Counted from the first letter of the stretch, positions 8,099 through 17,794 are shown. The stretch is DNA of 27,961 nucleotides from Candidatus Gallibacteroides avistercoris (GCA_018714665.1 DVNA01000205.1:1-27961), one strand, 5' to 3'. Notes: generated by a model not told the origin, from the sequence alone. A program made the numbers and translations.

Positions 8099-10219
8099 TT
8101 ATTCCCCAGACATTTCATTTCCCGGTTTTAACCATTTATCTAACCAGCGGAAGAAAACCCGTTGCCATAAAATGCCGTTTTGAGGTTGCAGAATCCAGTG
8201 GTTCTCATCCGGGAAAATCACCATCTCGGCCGGTATGCCGCGCATGGTAGCCGCATTGAATGCAGCCATACCCTGTGATGCCAAGATCCGGTAATCCTTT
8301 TCGCCGTGTGTAACCAGAATAGGCGTATCCCATTTGTCCACAAAACGATGGGGCGAGTTGGCATAACTGCGTTGTGCCTCGGGGTTGTTCTTGTCCCAGA
8401 ACGCACCGCCCAAGTCCCATTGGGCAAACCACATCTCCTCTGTTTCCAGGTATTGTTGTTCCAAATTGAAAATACCGGCGTGGGCGATAAAAGCCTTGAA
8501 TCTCTTGTTGTGGTGTCCAGCCAGCCAATAGATGGAAAACCCTCCGTAACTGGCTCCGACAGCTCCCAACCGCGAGGCATCCACAAACGGTTCCTGGCTG
8601 ACCTGATCTATGGCACTGAAATAGTCTCGCATATTCTGTCCGCCGTAATCTTTGCTGATTTGTTCCAGCCACTCTTGGCCGAATCCCGGTACACCCCGGC
8701 GATTGGGGGCTACTACGATGTATCCGTTGGCAGCCATCAGTTGCAGATTCCACCGGTATGACCAGAACTGGCTGACGGCACTTTGCGGCCCGCCTTGGCA
8801 ATAGAGCAGGGCCGGATATTGTTTTTTCGGGTCGAAATGTGGCGGATATACTACCCAGGTCAGCATTTTTTTGTGGTCGGTTGTCTCTATCCAGCGCTCT
8901 TCTACTTTTCCCATGGTAATATTATCCAGCAGTTCTTTGTTTTCAAACGATAATTCCCGTACTTCGTTTTCCTGGTTGAGAGAAACGGCAAATATCTCAT
9001 CGGGCGAGGAGATGGAGTGCCTGGTGGCTATCAGACAATCTTGGGCCTGTGCAACAGAGGCATAGTCGTAATATCCGGAGGTAACCTGCCGGATGGAACG
9101 GTCTGCGATTTGAATATCGAAAATTCCTTTTTTACCATCTTTTACGGCCAGGAAATAGATTGACTGGTTATTGTTGTTCCAAGCAAACGATTCCGCACAA
9201 TAGTCGAATTGTTCTGTCAGATATACCTTTTCCCCATTTTCGAGATTTTGTATAAACAACCGATTCTTGTCCGATTCGTATCCGTCGTGTTCCATGCTCA
9301 GCCACGCCATGTAACGACCATCAGGTGAGAACCGAGGGTAGGTGTCGTATCCCATCATGCCGGAAGTCAGGTTTTTCGTCTCCTTGCTTTCGGTATCGTA
9401 CAGGAAGATGTCGGAATTGGTAGAGAAGGCATACTCTTTACCCGTTTTTTTTCGACAGGTGTAGGCAATCTTTTTACTGTCGGGAGTCCAGGCAAAATCG
9501 TCTGTTCCGCCGAAAGGTTTCATGGGACATTCATACGGTTCTCCTTCCATGATGTCGGAGATGTCGGTCAGTCCCGATACGGAGAAATCCGCAACATAAG
9601 GATGCGGAATGGTCTCTACCCATTCATCCCAATGTTTGTACATCAGGTCGTCTATCACCCGGCCGGTGGCTAATGGCAGGTCCGGGTAGATTTCGGAGGC
9701 TTTGCGGTTATAGGGGATATTGGAGAAAAAAAGTATCTTTTTATTGTCCGGAGAAATGACAAAACCGTCGATGCCGTTTTCATAGTGGCTGATTTGTTTT
9801 CGGTTGTTTCCGTCGGCATCCATGCACCATATTTGCGAGTTTCCGCTTTCGGACGACAGAAAGAGGATTTTCCCGTCGTTCAACCATACTGCGTTTTGTT
9901 CAGATTGCGGTGTACGGGTTATCTGTTTTTTCTGGCTCCCGTCGATGTTCATGGTAAACAGTTCCCGGTTGCTTTTGTTTTTCTCCACATCCGTATAGCT
10001 GACTCCATATAGAATCTTCTGTCTGTCGGGCGATAGTTCGATTCCGCTGATTCGTCCGAATTTATACAGGATTTCCGGAGTCAGTATGCTGTTGGGTGCG
10101 AGTGTTTGGGTTGTTTTGCCAATGATGTCAGTCTCTTTTTCTTTCATGGATTCGGGGCCAGACTGGCAAGCCGTCAGGGTGATGGTTGTTGCTAACATAA
10201 GATTGCGAATGGCGTACAT
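8099..10219 (-). CDS. S9-family peptidase, DPP5/acylaminoacyl-peptidase type, lipoprotein
   Basis: A 706-residue protein. The N-terminus is a lipoprotein signal with lipobox LTAC (Cys18), so it is exported and lipidated. Residues about 45-430 contain repeated beta-propeller units of the TolB/PD40 kind (for example ELSPDRQKILY, FVISPDNKKILFF, PRFSPDGRYMAWL). The C-terminal alpha/beta-hydrolase domain has the catalytic triad Ser557 in GASYGG, Asp642 in HGEKDYR and His674 in DENHW. The family removes di- or oligopeptides from N-termini; the segment ETEEMWFAQWDLGG recalls dipeptidyl-peptidase 5 of Porphyromonas, but exact specificity is inferred. It is the last gene of the uvrB-fhs-ygiQ operon, 6 bases after the preceding stop. 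It would work in the periplasm or at the surface on peptides. Confidence 0.9.
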   Translation of the reverse strand: MYAIRNLMLATTITLTACQSGPESMKEKETDIIGKTTQTLAPNSILTPEILYKFGRISGIELSPDRQKILYGVSYTDVEKNKSNRELFTMNIDGSQKKQITRTPQSEQNAVWLNDGKILFLSSESGNSQIWCMDADGNNRKQISHYENGIDGFVISPDNKKILFFSNIPYNRKASEIYPDLPLATGRVIDDLMYKHWDEWVETIPHPYVADFSVSGLTDISDIMEGEPYECPMKPFGGTDDFAWTPDSKKIAYTCRKKTGKEYAFSTNSDIFLYDTESKETKNLTSGMMGYDTYPRFSPDGRYMAWLSMEHDGYESDKNRLFIQNLENGEKVYLTEQFDYCAESFAWNNNNQSIYFLAVKDGKKGIFDIQIADRSIRQVTSGYYDYASVAQAQDCLIATRHSISSPDEIFAVSLNQENEVRELSFENKELLDNITMGKVEERWIETTDHKKMLTWVVYPPHFDPKKQYPALLYCQGGPQSAVSQFWSYRWNLQLMAANGYIVVAPNRRGVPGFGQEWLEQISKDYGGQNMRDYFSAIDQVSQEPFVDASRLGAVGASYGGFSIYWLAGHHNKRFKAFIAHAGIFNLEQQYLETEEMWFAQWDLGGAFWDKNNPEAQRSYANSPHRFVDKWDTPILVTHGEKDYRILASQGMAAFNAATMRGIPAEMVIFPDENHWILQPQNGILWQRVFFRWLDKWLKPGNEMSGE

Positions 10220-10225
10220 ATATAA

Positions 10226-12088
10226 CTATTTTTTATGAGGTTTGTTCGTTCTCTTTTGGGGTGATGCCGGTCGGTTGTACAGTTGTTGAAACAGATCGAG
10301 CCGGTTTATTCTCCGAAGAGAATTTTCGATGGCTTTTCGTTGTTCCGGTTTATACCAGAAGAAAAATTGCCGTTGAGCCAGTTTCTCCTCCCGGGTACGG
10401 GCGGTATAGACGGGCTTTTTGGTATAGGGATTGTATCCGGTATAATACATCTCGGTGGAGAGGGTCATCGGGGTTGGGGTAAAGTCTTGTATCTGTTCCA
10501 ATTGGAAATGCAGCCGTTTGGTGATAACGGCCAGCTCGGCCATATCTTCTTCGGTACATCCCGGATGGCTCGATATGAAATAGGGGATGATTTGCTGATT
10601 CAACCCGTATAGGGCATTTATTTTTTCAAAGGTTCGTTTGAACTCTTCAAACAGTTTGAACGAGGGTTTCCGCATAATGTCCAGCACCTTGTCAGAAGTA
10701 TGTTCTGGTGCCACTTTGAGGCGACCCGATACGTGTCTGGCTATTAGCTCTTCGGTGTATTCGCGGTTGATGGCGTTGATTTTTTCGTCATTGCTGCGGT
10801 GTATCAGCATATCGTACCGCACACCGCTGCCGATAAACGATTTTTTGATACCCTTTATCTTATCCACGCTCCGGTAGAGGTCCAACAAACTGCTGTGATC
10901 GGTGTTGAGGTTTTTGCATACTTCCGGGTAGAGGCAAGAGGGGCGCCCGCATTTTTGGCAGGCCTCTTTATTCCGTCCTCCCATTTTGTACATATTGGCC
11001 GATGGGCCTCCCAAATCAGACAAGTATCCGGCAAATCCTGGCATTTGGGTGATGGCTTTCACCTCTTTGAGTATGGATGCTTTGGAACGGGACGATACAA
11101 ATTTCCCTTGGTGTGCCGATATGGCGCAAAATGAACAGCCGCCAAAACATCCCCGGTGTGTATTGACCGAGAATTTGATCATTTCATAAGCGGGAATCGT
11201 CTTCCCTTTGTATTTGGGATGCGGCATACGGGTGTAGGGCAGGTCGAACGATGCGTCGATTTCAGCTTCTGTCATGGGGGGATAGGGCGGATTTACCACC
11301 ACCGTTTTACCCATTGCGGTTTGCCAGATGGTACGGGGAGCGTATCGGTGCGATTCCTGGTCGACGTGCTGTGTGTTTTCCGATTGCCATTTTTTACTTT
11401 TCAGGCACTCTTCGTACGAAATCAGGACTAAATTCTCGGGGTCGTTGGCCGGTACTTTCCGGGTGGTTATGCAGGCGGATTGGGGTAAATCTTGGATATC
11501 CGATACCTTTTCTCCGGCAGCAAGCCGTTTGGCCAGTTCCGTAATAGGACGTTCACCCATCCCGTATATCAACAGGTCGGCCGGAGCATCGAACAGGATA
11601 CTTGGCCGCAAGCGATCTTCCCAGTAGTCGTAATGTGCCAATCGTCGCATGGAGGCCTCTATGCCGCCAATCACGACCGGGACGTCGGGGAATAGCTCTT
11701 TGAGTATGCGAGAATAGACAATGGTAGTGTAGTCGGGACGCATGTCTGCACGACCGTCGGGCGTATAGGCATCGTCCGAACGTAACCGTTTGTTGGCCGT
11801 ATATCGGTTTACCATCGAGTCCATGGCTCCGGCCGATACCCCGAAAAAGAGTCGTGGTTTGCCTAATTTCTTGAAATCCCGTAAGTCGTCGCGCCAGTTG
11901 GGTTGAGGGACAATCGCTACTCTCCATCCGTGAGCCTCTAACGTTCTCCCTAAAACAGCCATACCGAACGAAGGATGATCTACATAAGCATCTCCTGAAA
12001 AGAGAATGACGTCAATGTAGTCCCATCCCCTAAGTTCTACCTCTTTTTTTGTGGTTGGCAACCAGTCAGATAGAGTGTATTTCCCCAT
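10226..12088 (-). CDS. ygiQ: YgiQ-family radical SAM protein
   Basis: A 620-residue cytosolic protein, within the family's usual size of about 600-740. An N-terminal region (about 1-290) carries the UPF0313 features LPTTKKEVELRGWDYIDVILFSGDAYVDHPSFG and VVIGGIEASMRRLAHYDYW. The radical SAM core follows with HRGCFGGCSFCAI, giving Cys314, Cys318 and Cys321 in CX3CX2C spacing for the 4Fe-4S cluster. More cysteines lie in ACQKCGRPSCLYPEVC (377-391), typical of the family. The lysine- and proline-rich C-terminus is likely disordered. The substrate of YgiQ proteins is not established to my knowledge. It lies 7 bases after fhs and 6 bases before the S9 peptidase gene, in the same transcript. Confidence 0.93.
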   Translation of the reverse strand: MGKYTLSDWLPTTKKEVELRGWDYIDVILFSGDAYVDHPSFGMAVLGRTLEAHGWRVAIVPQPNWRDDLRDFKKLGKPRLFFGVSAGAMDSMVNRYTANKRLRSDDAYTPDGRADMRPDYTTIVYSRILKELFPDVPVVIGGIEASMRRLAHYDYWEDRLRPSILFDAPADLLIYGMGERPITELAKRLAAGEKVSDIQDLPQSACITTRKVPANDPENLVLISYEECLKSKKWQSENTQHVDQESHRYAPRTIWQTAMGKTVVVNPPYPPMTEAEIDASFDLPYTRMPHPKYKGKTIPAYEMIKFSVNTHRGCFGGCSFCAISAHQGKFVSSRSKASILKEVKAITQMPGFAGYLSDLGGPSANMYKMGGRNKEACQKCGRPSCLYPEVCKNLNTDHSSLLDLYRSVDKIKGIKKSFIGSGVRYDMLIHRSNDEKINAINREYTEELIARHVSGRLKVAPEHTSDKVLDIMRKPSFKLFEEFKRTFEKINALYGLNQQIIPYFISSHPGCTEEDMAELAVITKRLHFQLEQIQDFTPTPMTLSTEMYYTGYNPYTKKPVYTARTREEKLAQRQFFFWYKPEQRKAIENSLRRINRLDLFQQLYNRPASPQKRTNKPHKK

Positions 12089-12095
12089 TTGTTGA

Positions 12096-13763
12096 TTAGC
12101 TAAGTCCTACTATTTTGTTGTCTATGATGTCAATGGAGTTGGCCTGCGGTATTTTCGGGAGGCCAGGCATACGCATGATGTTGCCGGCGATGGCTACAAT
12201 GAATTCAGCTCCGTTGTTGATGACCAGGTCCTTGATTTCAAACTCAAAGTCTTTTACGGTACCGTAAGCTTTGGCATCGGCTGAGAATGAGTACTGAGTC
12301 TTGGCAATGCAAACCGGATAGTGCGAAATATTCATCTCTTCGATGTGTCTGAGCATTTTCTGAGCCTTTTGGCTGAATATTACTGTACCGGCTCCGTAGA
12401 GCTGTTTGGCCACTTTTTCTATTTTTTGTTGTATCGGATCGTTGTCGGTATAGGTAAGATGTAGAGGAGCGGAGGGGCTCTCCCGGATTGTATCGACAAC
12501 GGCATTTGCCAGCTCAATAGCACCTTCCCCACCTTGGGTAAAAGCGTTATTGACAATGCATTTCAATCCTTTCTGGTGACAATGTTCTGTTAAGAGTGCT
12601 ATTTCTTCGTCTGTGTCGGTTGCATACCGGTTGAAGGCAACCAAAACGGTTTGTCCGAAAGATTGCATGTTTTCGATGTGTTTGTCTAAGTTGTCAAACC
12701 CGCGTTTAAGACCCTCCAAATTGGGTTTGCTAATATCTTCAAGAGCAACGCCTCCGTGCATTTTCAATCCTTGTGCTGTCGCAACGAGGATGGTTAAACA
12801 AGGCTCCAATCCGGATTTTCGACATTTGATGTTGAAAAACTTTTCGGCTCCCAGGTCGGCTCCGAATCCAGCCTCGGTTATGACATATTTTCCGTACGAA
12901 AGAGCCATCCGGGTTGCCAGTACCGTATTGCATCCGTGGGCGATGTTGGCAAAGGGGCCTCCGTGTACAAATGCAGGTGTATGTTCGGTAGTTTGTACCA
13001 GATTCGGATTTAACGCATCTTTCAACAAAACGGTAATGGCTCCGCCAATGCCCAGTTCTTTGACGAGCAAGGGTGTCCCATCGAATCGGTATCCCAGTAA
13101 GATGTTGTCGATACGGCGTCTGAGGTCGTTGAGGTCTGAGGCCAGACACAAAATTGCCATGATTTCAGATGCCGGGGTAATATCGAATCCTCTCTCTGCC
13201 GGTACTCCGTTGGCGTTTCCTCCTAAACCGGTAACGATAGAGCGCAAACTCCGGTCGTTGATGTCCAATACCCGTTTCCACAGCACCTCTTTCAGCGCCA
13301 CTCCCGAATGACGGTTCTGGTAGATGTAGTTGTCGAGCAGGGCTGATATCATGTTGTGTGCCGTTGTAATAGCATGAAAGTCGCCGGTAAAATGGAGATT
13401 GATGTTTTCCATCGGAAGTATTTGCGCATACCCGCCTCCGGCAGCCCCTCCCTTCATTCCGAAACATGGACCTAACGAAGGCTCCCGTAAAGCTACAATT
13501 GCTTTTTTGCCTATTTTGTTTAGACCCAGAGCCAGTCCGATGCTGACAGTTGTCTTTCCGATACCGGCTTTGGTTGGGGTGATAGCCGTTACCAGAATTA
13601 ATTTGTTCCGTTGGATGTTTTCATCTCGAATTAGATCGATGGGTACTTTGGCCATATATTTCCCGTATGGAATAAGATCCTCTTCGGATATTCCGATGGA
13701 TTGGGCTATTTGGGTTATTTTTTCGAGTTTTGTTTCTTGTGCTATTTGAATGTCTGATTTCAT
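12096..13763 (-). CDS. fhs: Formate-tetrahydrofolate ligase
   Basis: A 555-residue cytosolic enzyme that makes 10-formyl-tetrahydrofolate from formate, THF and ATP. The P-loop is seen as ITPTKAGIGKTT (about 61-72). Other family blocks are REPSLGPCFGMKGGAAGGGYAQ, NLHFTGDFHAITTAHN, FVHGGPFANIAHGCN and the C-terminal GNIMRMPGLPK. The length is standard for the family. In an anaerobe this captures formate, for example from pyruvate formate-lyase, for purine synthesis and one-carbon transfer. It is the second gene of the operon: it starts 11 bases after uvrB and ends 7 bases before ygiQ. The ATG at 13763 starts directly behind the uvrB stop and no better start is seen. Confidence 0.96.
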   Translation of the reverse strand: MKSDIQIAQETKLEKITQIAQSIGISEEDLIPYGKYMAKVPIDLIRDENIQRNKLILVTAITPTKAGIGKTTVSIGLALGLNKIGKKAIVALREPSLGPCFGMKGGAAGGGYAQILPMENINLHFTGDFHAITTAHNMISALLDNYIYQNRHSGVALKEVLWKRVLDINDRSLRSIVTGLGGNANGVPAERGFDITPASEIMAILCLASDLNDLRRRIDNILLGYRFDGTPLLVKELGIGGAITVLLKDALNPNLVQTTEHTPAFVHGGPFANIAHGCNTVLATRMALSYGKYVITEAGFGADLGAEKFFNIKCRKSGLEPCLTILVATAQGLKMHGGVALEDISKPNLEGLKRGFDNLDKHIENMQSFGQTVLVAFNRYATDTDEEIALLTEHCHQKGLKCIVNNAFTQGGEGAIELANAVVDTIRESPSAPLHLTYTDNDPIQQKIEKVAKQLYGAGTVIFSQKAQKMLRHIEEMNISHYPVCIAKTQYSFSADAKAYGTVKDFEFEIKDLVINNGAEFIVAIAGNIMRMPGLPKIPQANSIDIIDNKIVGLS

Positions 13764-13774
13764 GTTGGGCTTTT

Positions 13775-15799
13775 TTATTTTGTATCGTATAATTTTTCTA
13801 ATTTAACCAGTTCGTCCCGGAACTGTGCTGCTTCCAAAAAGTCCATTCTTTTAGCAGCTTCCGTCATCAGTTTTCGCGTATTTTCAATGGTTTTTCTCAG
13901 TTGTTCCTTGTTCATGTATTTGATTACGGGTTCTGCGGCGATGTTTGTATATGAGTATTCCGGTTCTGCATAGGCTACGGGACGGGATGTTTCGGTCGTT
14001 TTCTCGCTACCAAGCTGGATGGTGTTGCGTGCCTTGCTGATAGCTTGTGGCGTGATGTTGTTTGCTTGATTGTATGCCAACTGTTTTTCGCGGCGTCGGT
14101 TTGTTTCGTCGATAGTCTTTTGCATACTTTCTGTAATTTTATCCGCATACATGATAACCTTTCCGTTCAGGTTGCGGGCGGCACGGCCGGCAGTCTGAGT
14201 CAGTGATCTGTGTGAACGGAGAAATCCCTCTTTGTCGGCATCCAGAATAGCCACCAACGAAACTTCGGGCAGGTCCAATCCCTCGCGAAGCAAGTTTACA
14301 CCTATCAGTACATCATACAGCCCGTTGCGCAGATCTTCCATAATCTGGATACGTTCCAGCGTCTCTACATCGGAGTGGATATAGTTGCAGCGAATCTCCA
14401 TCCGCAGGAGATAGGAGTTCAGCTCTTCGGCCATTCGTTTGGTGAGCGTGGTAACCAAAATACGCTCGTCCCGCTCTACCCGTATGCGAATCTCTTCCAT
14501 GAGGTCATCAATCTGATTCAGGCTTGGGCGTACCTCGATAATCGGGTCGAGTAAACCGGTGGGCCTGATAACCTGTTCAACGACAATACCTTCACTCTTT
14601 ATCAGTTCGTAATCGGCCGGGGTGGCACTTACATAAATTACTTGGGGGACAAGGGCTTCGAACTCTTCAAATTTCAGCGGTCGGTTGTCGATAGCCGCAG
14701 GTAACCGGAAGCCATATTCTACCAGATTGGCCTTGCGGGAATTGTCGCCGCCATACATCGCTCGGATTTGAGGGATGGTTACGTGGCTTTCGTCTATAAT
14801 TACCAGAAAGTCTTTCGGGAAGTAATCGAGCAGGCAGAAAGGACGAGTACCGGGAGCTCGCCGGTCGAAGTATCGGGAGTAGTTTTCGATACCGGAACAA
14901 TGTCCTACCTCCCGAATCATTTCCAAGTCATACGAAACCCTTTCGTATAGACGTTTTGCTTCCAATGTTTTTCCGATGGATTGGAAAAATTCCACCTGTT
15001 TGCCCAAATCTATCTCTATCTCGCCGATGGCTTCGTTGATGCGCTCTTTGGTTGTAACAAATATGTTGGCCGGATATATCTTGTATTCGTCGAATACGCC
15101 GGTAGTATGTCCGGTGGCGGGGTCGACATTTTCGATGGATTCGATCTCGTCGCCCCAGAAAATGACGCGTACGATTGTTTCGGTATAAGCCAGGTATATG
15201 TCCACCGTATCGCCTTTTACCCTGAAATTTCCCCGGTTTAACTCTATCTCGTTGCGGGAGTATAAGCTATCGACTAGGGTACGGAGAAAAACGTTTCTGG
15301 AAAGTGTTTTTCCTACCCGTATCTCGATTACATTTTGGTGAAAATCTTCGGGATTTCCGATACCGTACAGGCAGGAGACCGACGATACCACGATTACATC
15401 CTTCCGTCCTGAAAGCAGGGCCGAGGTAGCCGACAGCCGCAATCGGTCCAGCTCGTCGTTGATGGCTAAATCCTTTTCTATGTAGGTATCTGTTACCGGC
15501 AGGTATGCTTCCGGTTGGTAATAGTCGTAATAAGACACGAAGTACTCTACGGCGTTGTTGGGAAAAAAGTTCTTGAATTCTCCGTAAAGTTGGGCGGCAA
15601 GCGTTTTGTTGTGACTGAGTATTAGTGTCGGTTTTTGTACCCGTTCAATCACGTTGGCCATTGTAAAAGTCTTTCCCGATCCGGTTACCCCCAGCAAGGT
15701 TTGGTATCGGGTCCCCTCTAATATACCCTTTGAGAGTTGCTCTATTGCTTCGGGTTGGTCTCCGGTAGGTTTGTATGACGAAGAAATCTCAAAATTCAT
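13775..15799 (-). CDS. uvrB: Excinuclease ABC subunit B
   Basis: A 674-residue cytosolic helicase-like subunit of nucleotide excision repair. It verifies damage with UvrA and recruits UvrC for incision. Walker A GVTGSGKT is at 37-44, the beta-hairpin region YDYYQPEAYLP near 90-105, the Walker B-like IDESHVT in the middle, and helicase motifs such as GVNLLREGLDLPEVSLV and QTAGRAARN in the second half. The C-terminal UVR domain, which contacts UvrC, is visible as LRKTIENTRKLMTEAAKRMDFLEAAQFRDEL. The length and domain order are complete. It is the first gene of the run uvrB-fhs-ygiQ-S9 peptidase, with a -7 box 40 bases upstream. Confidence 0.97.
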   Translation of the reverse strand: MNFEISSSYKPTGDQPEAIEQLSKGILEGTRYQTLLGVTGSGKTFTMANVIERVQKPTLILSHNKTLAAQLYGEFKNFFPNNAVEYFVSYYDYYQPEAYLPVTDTYIEKDLAINDELDRLRLSATSALLSGRKDVIVVSSVSCLYGIGNPEDFHQNVIEIRVGKTLSRNVFLRTLVDSLYSRNEIELNRGNFRVKGDTVDIYLAYTETIVRVIFWGDEIESIENVDPATGHTTGVFDEYKIYPANIFVTTKERINEAIGEIEIDLGKQVEFFQSIGKTLEAKRLYERVSYDLEMIREVGHCSGIENYSRYFDRRAPGTRPFCLLDYFPKDFLVIIDESHVTIPQIRAMYGGDNSRKANLVEYGFRLPAAIDNRPLKFEEFEALVPQVIYVSATPADYELIKSEGIVVEQVIRPTGLLDPIIEVRPSLNQIDDLMEEIRIRVERDERILVTTLTKRMAEELNSYLLRMEIRCNYIHSDVETLERIQIMEDLRNGLYDVLIGVNLLREGLDLPEVSLVAILDADKEGFLRSHRSLTQTAGRAARNLNGKVIMYADKITESMQKTIDETNRRREKQLAYNQANNITPQAISKARNTIQLGSEKTTETSRPVAYAEPEYSYTNIAAEPVIKYMNKEQLRKTIENTRKLMTEAAKRMDFLEAAQFRDELVKLEKLYDTK

Positions 15800-15838
15800 C
15801 TGTTGTTTTGGGGTTTTGTTTGCAGATGTAATATCTTA

Positions 15839-15846
15839 CAAAGATA
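15839..15846 (-). promoter_or_regulatory. Candidate -7 box for the uvrB operon
   Basis: Read on the minus strand this is TATCTTTG, the same exact -7 sequence as at the DUF2461 and mutS2 promoters. It lies 40 bases upstream of the uvrB ATG. I see no good TTTG at the -33 distance. The position at the head of a four-gene run supports it. Confidence 0.5.
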
Positions 15847-16033
15847 GGAATATTTACCGGTTTATGAGTGATTGGATTGTCAATATTTGATGGAAAGATA
15901 TCGGTCTTGGTATCCATAGGATGAACCGGGTAATAAATCATAAGTTTTTGATAAAAAAAATAAATAAACCAATGTTTTTTCTTTTCTTTGCATGAATGAA
16001 TTACACAATTAATCATATAGAACCTATATAGCC

Positions 16034-17332
16034 ATGATTTGGAACGAAACAATGGAATGTATGTCTCGTGATGAGATGAGAAAAATACAGAGCATACGTT
16101 TAAAACAGACCGTAGAAAGAGTATATCATAATTCTACTTTTTATCGGAAAAAGATGCAGGAGTTGGGGATTACCCCGAATGATATTGAATCGATCGATGA
16201 TATTGGAAAGCTTCCGTTTACCACCAAGCAAGATTTGCGGGATAACTATCCGTTCGGGTTGATGTCTTCACCCATGTCCGAGATTGTACGTTTACACGCC
16301 TCCTCCGGGACGACGGGTAAACCTGTTGTTGTGGGATATACCCGTAGTGATTTGGCTGTATGGGCAGAGGTTGTTGCCCGATGCTTAACCGCTTATGGCG
16401 TAACCAAGAACGACAGGATACAGGTTTCTTACGGATACGGTCTGTTCACGGGTGGATTAGGAGCACACATGGGGGTAGAAAATATCGGAGGAACTGTTAT
16501 TCCGATGAGTAGTGGAAATACCCAGAAGCAGATCCAGCTGATGCACGATTTCGGAGCCAACGGATTGGCTTGTACTCCCTCGTATGCCATGTATCTGGCA
16601 GAGACCATTCATGCTTCGGGCATCCCGTTGGAAGAGTTCCAGCTTAGAATCGGAGCTTTTGGAGCAGAACCCTGGTCAGAAAATATGCGAAAAGAGTTGG
16701 AAGAAAAACTGCATATCAAAGCTTATGATATTTATGGATTGACCGAGATTTGTGGCCCCGGAGTCGGCGGAGAGTGCGAATGTCAAAACGGGACACACTT
16801 GTGGGAAGACCATTTCTTCCCCGAAATAGTCGATCCGGTAACCCTTCAACCGGTAGCTCCCGGCGAAGAGGGTGAATTGGTTTTCACCACCTTGACCAAA
16901 GAGGGAATGCCGATGATTCGTTATCGTACTCGCGATTTGACACACCTTATTTATGACAAATGCGAGTGCGGGCGTACAGCGGTACGTATGGGCCGTATCA
17001 TGGGTCGTAGCGACGATATGTTGATCATCCGGGGTGTAAACGTATTCCCGTCGCAAATAGAATCGGTTATTTTGGAAATGCCTGAGTTCGAACCGCATTA
17101 TTTGATAATAGTTGACCGTAAAAACAATACCGACACTTTTGAAGTACAAGTTGAGGTACGTCAGGAGTTTTATTCGGACGAAATCAACCGGATGATGGAG
17201 TTGAAGAAAAAAATAGGTCATCGTCTTCAAAGCGTTTTGGGTATTAGTGCGGATATTAAATTGGTAGAGCCCCGTAGCATAGAGAGAAGCCAAGGAAAGG
17301 CCAAGAGAGTTATAGATAATCGAAAAATATAA
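16034..17332 (+). CDS. paaK: Phenylacetate-CoA ligase-like AMP-forming enzyme
   Basis: A 432-residue cytosolic enzyme of the adenylate-forming superfamily, full length for PaaK. The ATP-binding motif HASSGTTGKP lies at about 88-97. SYGYGLFTGGLGAH, the adenylate-binding YGLTEICGPG, and the hinge region GRIMGRSDDMLIIRGVNVFPSQIE follow, with the C-terminal lid domain and its lysine near SQGKAKRV. Such enzymes convert an aryl acid, ATP and CoA to aryl-CoA; in anaerobes the relatives often activate phenylacetate or indoleacetate made from aromatic amino acids. The substrate here is inferred. The downstream ACT gene, 18 bases away, is a well-known partner, but indolepyruvate ferredoxin oxidoreductase genes, often beside this pair, are not in the window. 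Confidence 0.88.
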   Translation: MIWNETMECMSRDEMRKIQSIRLKQTVERVYHNSTFYRKKMQELGITPNDIESIDDIGKLPFTTKQDLRDNYPFGLMSSPMSEIVRLHASSGTTGKPVVVGYTRSDLAVWAEVVARCLTAYGVTKNDRIQVSYGYGLFTGGLGAHMGVENIGGTVIPMSSGNTQKQIQLMHDFGANGLACTPSYAMYLAETIHASGIPLEEFQLRIGAFGAEPWSENMRKELEEKLHIKAYDIYGLTEICGPGVGGECECQNGTHLWEDHFFPEIVDPVTLQPVAPGEEGELVFTTLTKEGMPMIRYRTRDLTHLIYDKCECGRTAVRMGRIMGRSDDMLIIRGVNVFPSQIESVILEMPEFEPHYLIIVDRKNNTDTFEVQVEVRQEFYSDEINRMMELKKKIGHRLQSVLGISADIKLVEPRSIERSQGKAKRVIDNRKI

Positions 17333-17350
17333 CCTTAAAATTATAAAGCT

Positions 17351-17776
17351 ATGATAATAAAGCAGTTGTCTGTATTTTTGGAAAATAAGGCTGGCCGTAT
17401 CAACGAGGTAATGACCATTTTGGGAAATGCCGGCATCAATTTGTCAGCATTCAGTATGGCAGAGAATGCAGATTTCGGAATCCTTCGGGTAATTGTTTCC
17501 GATCCGGAAAAGGCGTTGGCCGTGTTGAAGGAAAATCAATTTGGTGTAACATTGACCGATGTGGTTTGTTTGCGATGTCCCGATACGCCGGGAGCATTGG
17601 CAAAAGCGTTGAATTATTTGGCAGATGCCAATATTTTTATCGAGTATATGTATGCCTTTTCTTCGGGCGATTCAGCAAACGTTGTTATCCGTTCCAGCGA
17701 CATCAATGCCTGCATAGAGGTATTGCATCAACATAAATTGGAATTGATAGGAGCCAATCGTTTTTATAAGATATAG
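17351..17776 (+). CDS. Double ACT-domain protein
   Basis: A 141-residue soluble protein made of two ACT domains. The first spans about residues 1-68 (KQLSVFLENKAGRINEVMTIL with ligand-loop glycine, then NADFGILRVIV). The second spans about 70-141 (CLRCPDTPGALAKALNYLADANI with VVIRSSDI). ACT domains bind amino acids and regulate metabolism. Stand-alone double-ACT proteins of this kind are found next to PaaK-like ligases, and this gene starts 18 bases after the ligase stop, so they form an operon. It probably senses an aromatic or branched-chain amino acid; the effector is inferred. It is not the acetolactate synthase small subunit, since no ilvB is nearby. Confidence 0.88.
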   Translation: MIIKQLSVFLENKAGRINEVMTILGNAGINLSAFSMAENADFGILRVIVSDPEKALAVLKENQFGVTLTDVVCLRCPDTPGALAKALNYLADANIFIEYMYAFSSGDSANVVIRSSDINACIEVLHQHKLELIGANRFYKI

Positions 17777-17794
17777 TTTAGTTTGGTGATAGGG

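Noticed and set aside
12613..13311. 232-codon open frame antisense to fhs
   Set aside because: It is a shadow of the strongly conserved fhs gene, with no recognisable motif and no promoter or ribosome site.
17351..17776. Acetolactate synthase small subunit
   Set aside because: The protein is two ACT domains with no typical IlvH C-terminal region, and it follows a PaaK-like gene with no ilvB nearby.
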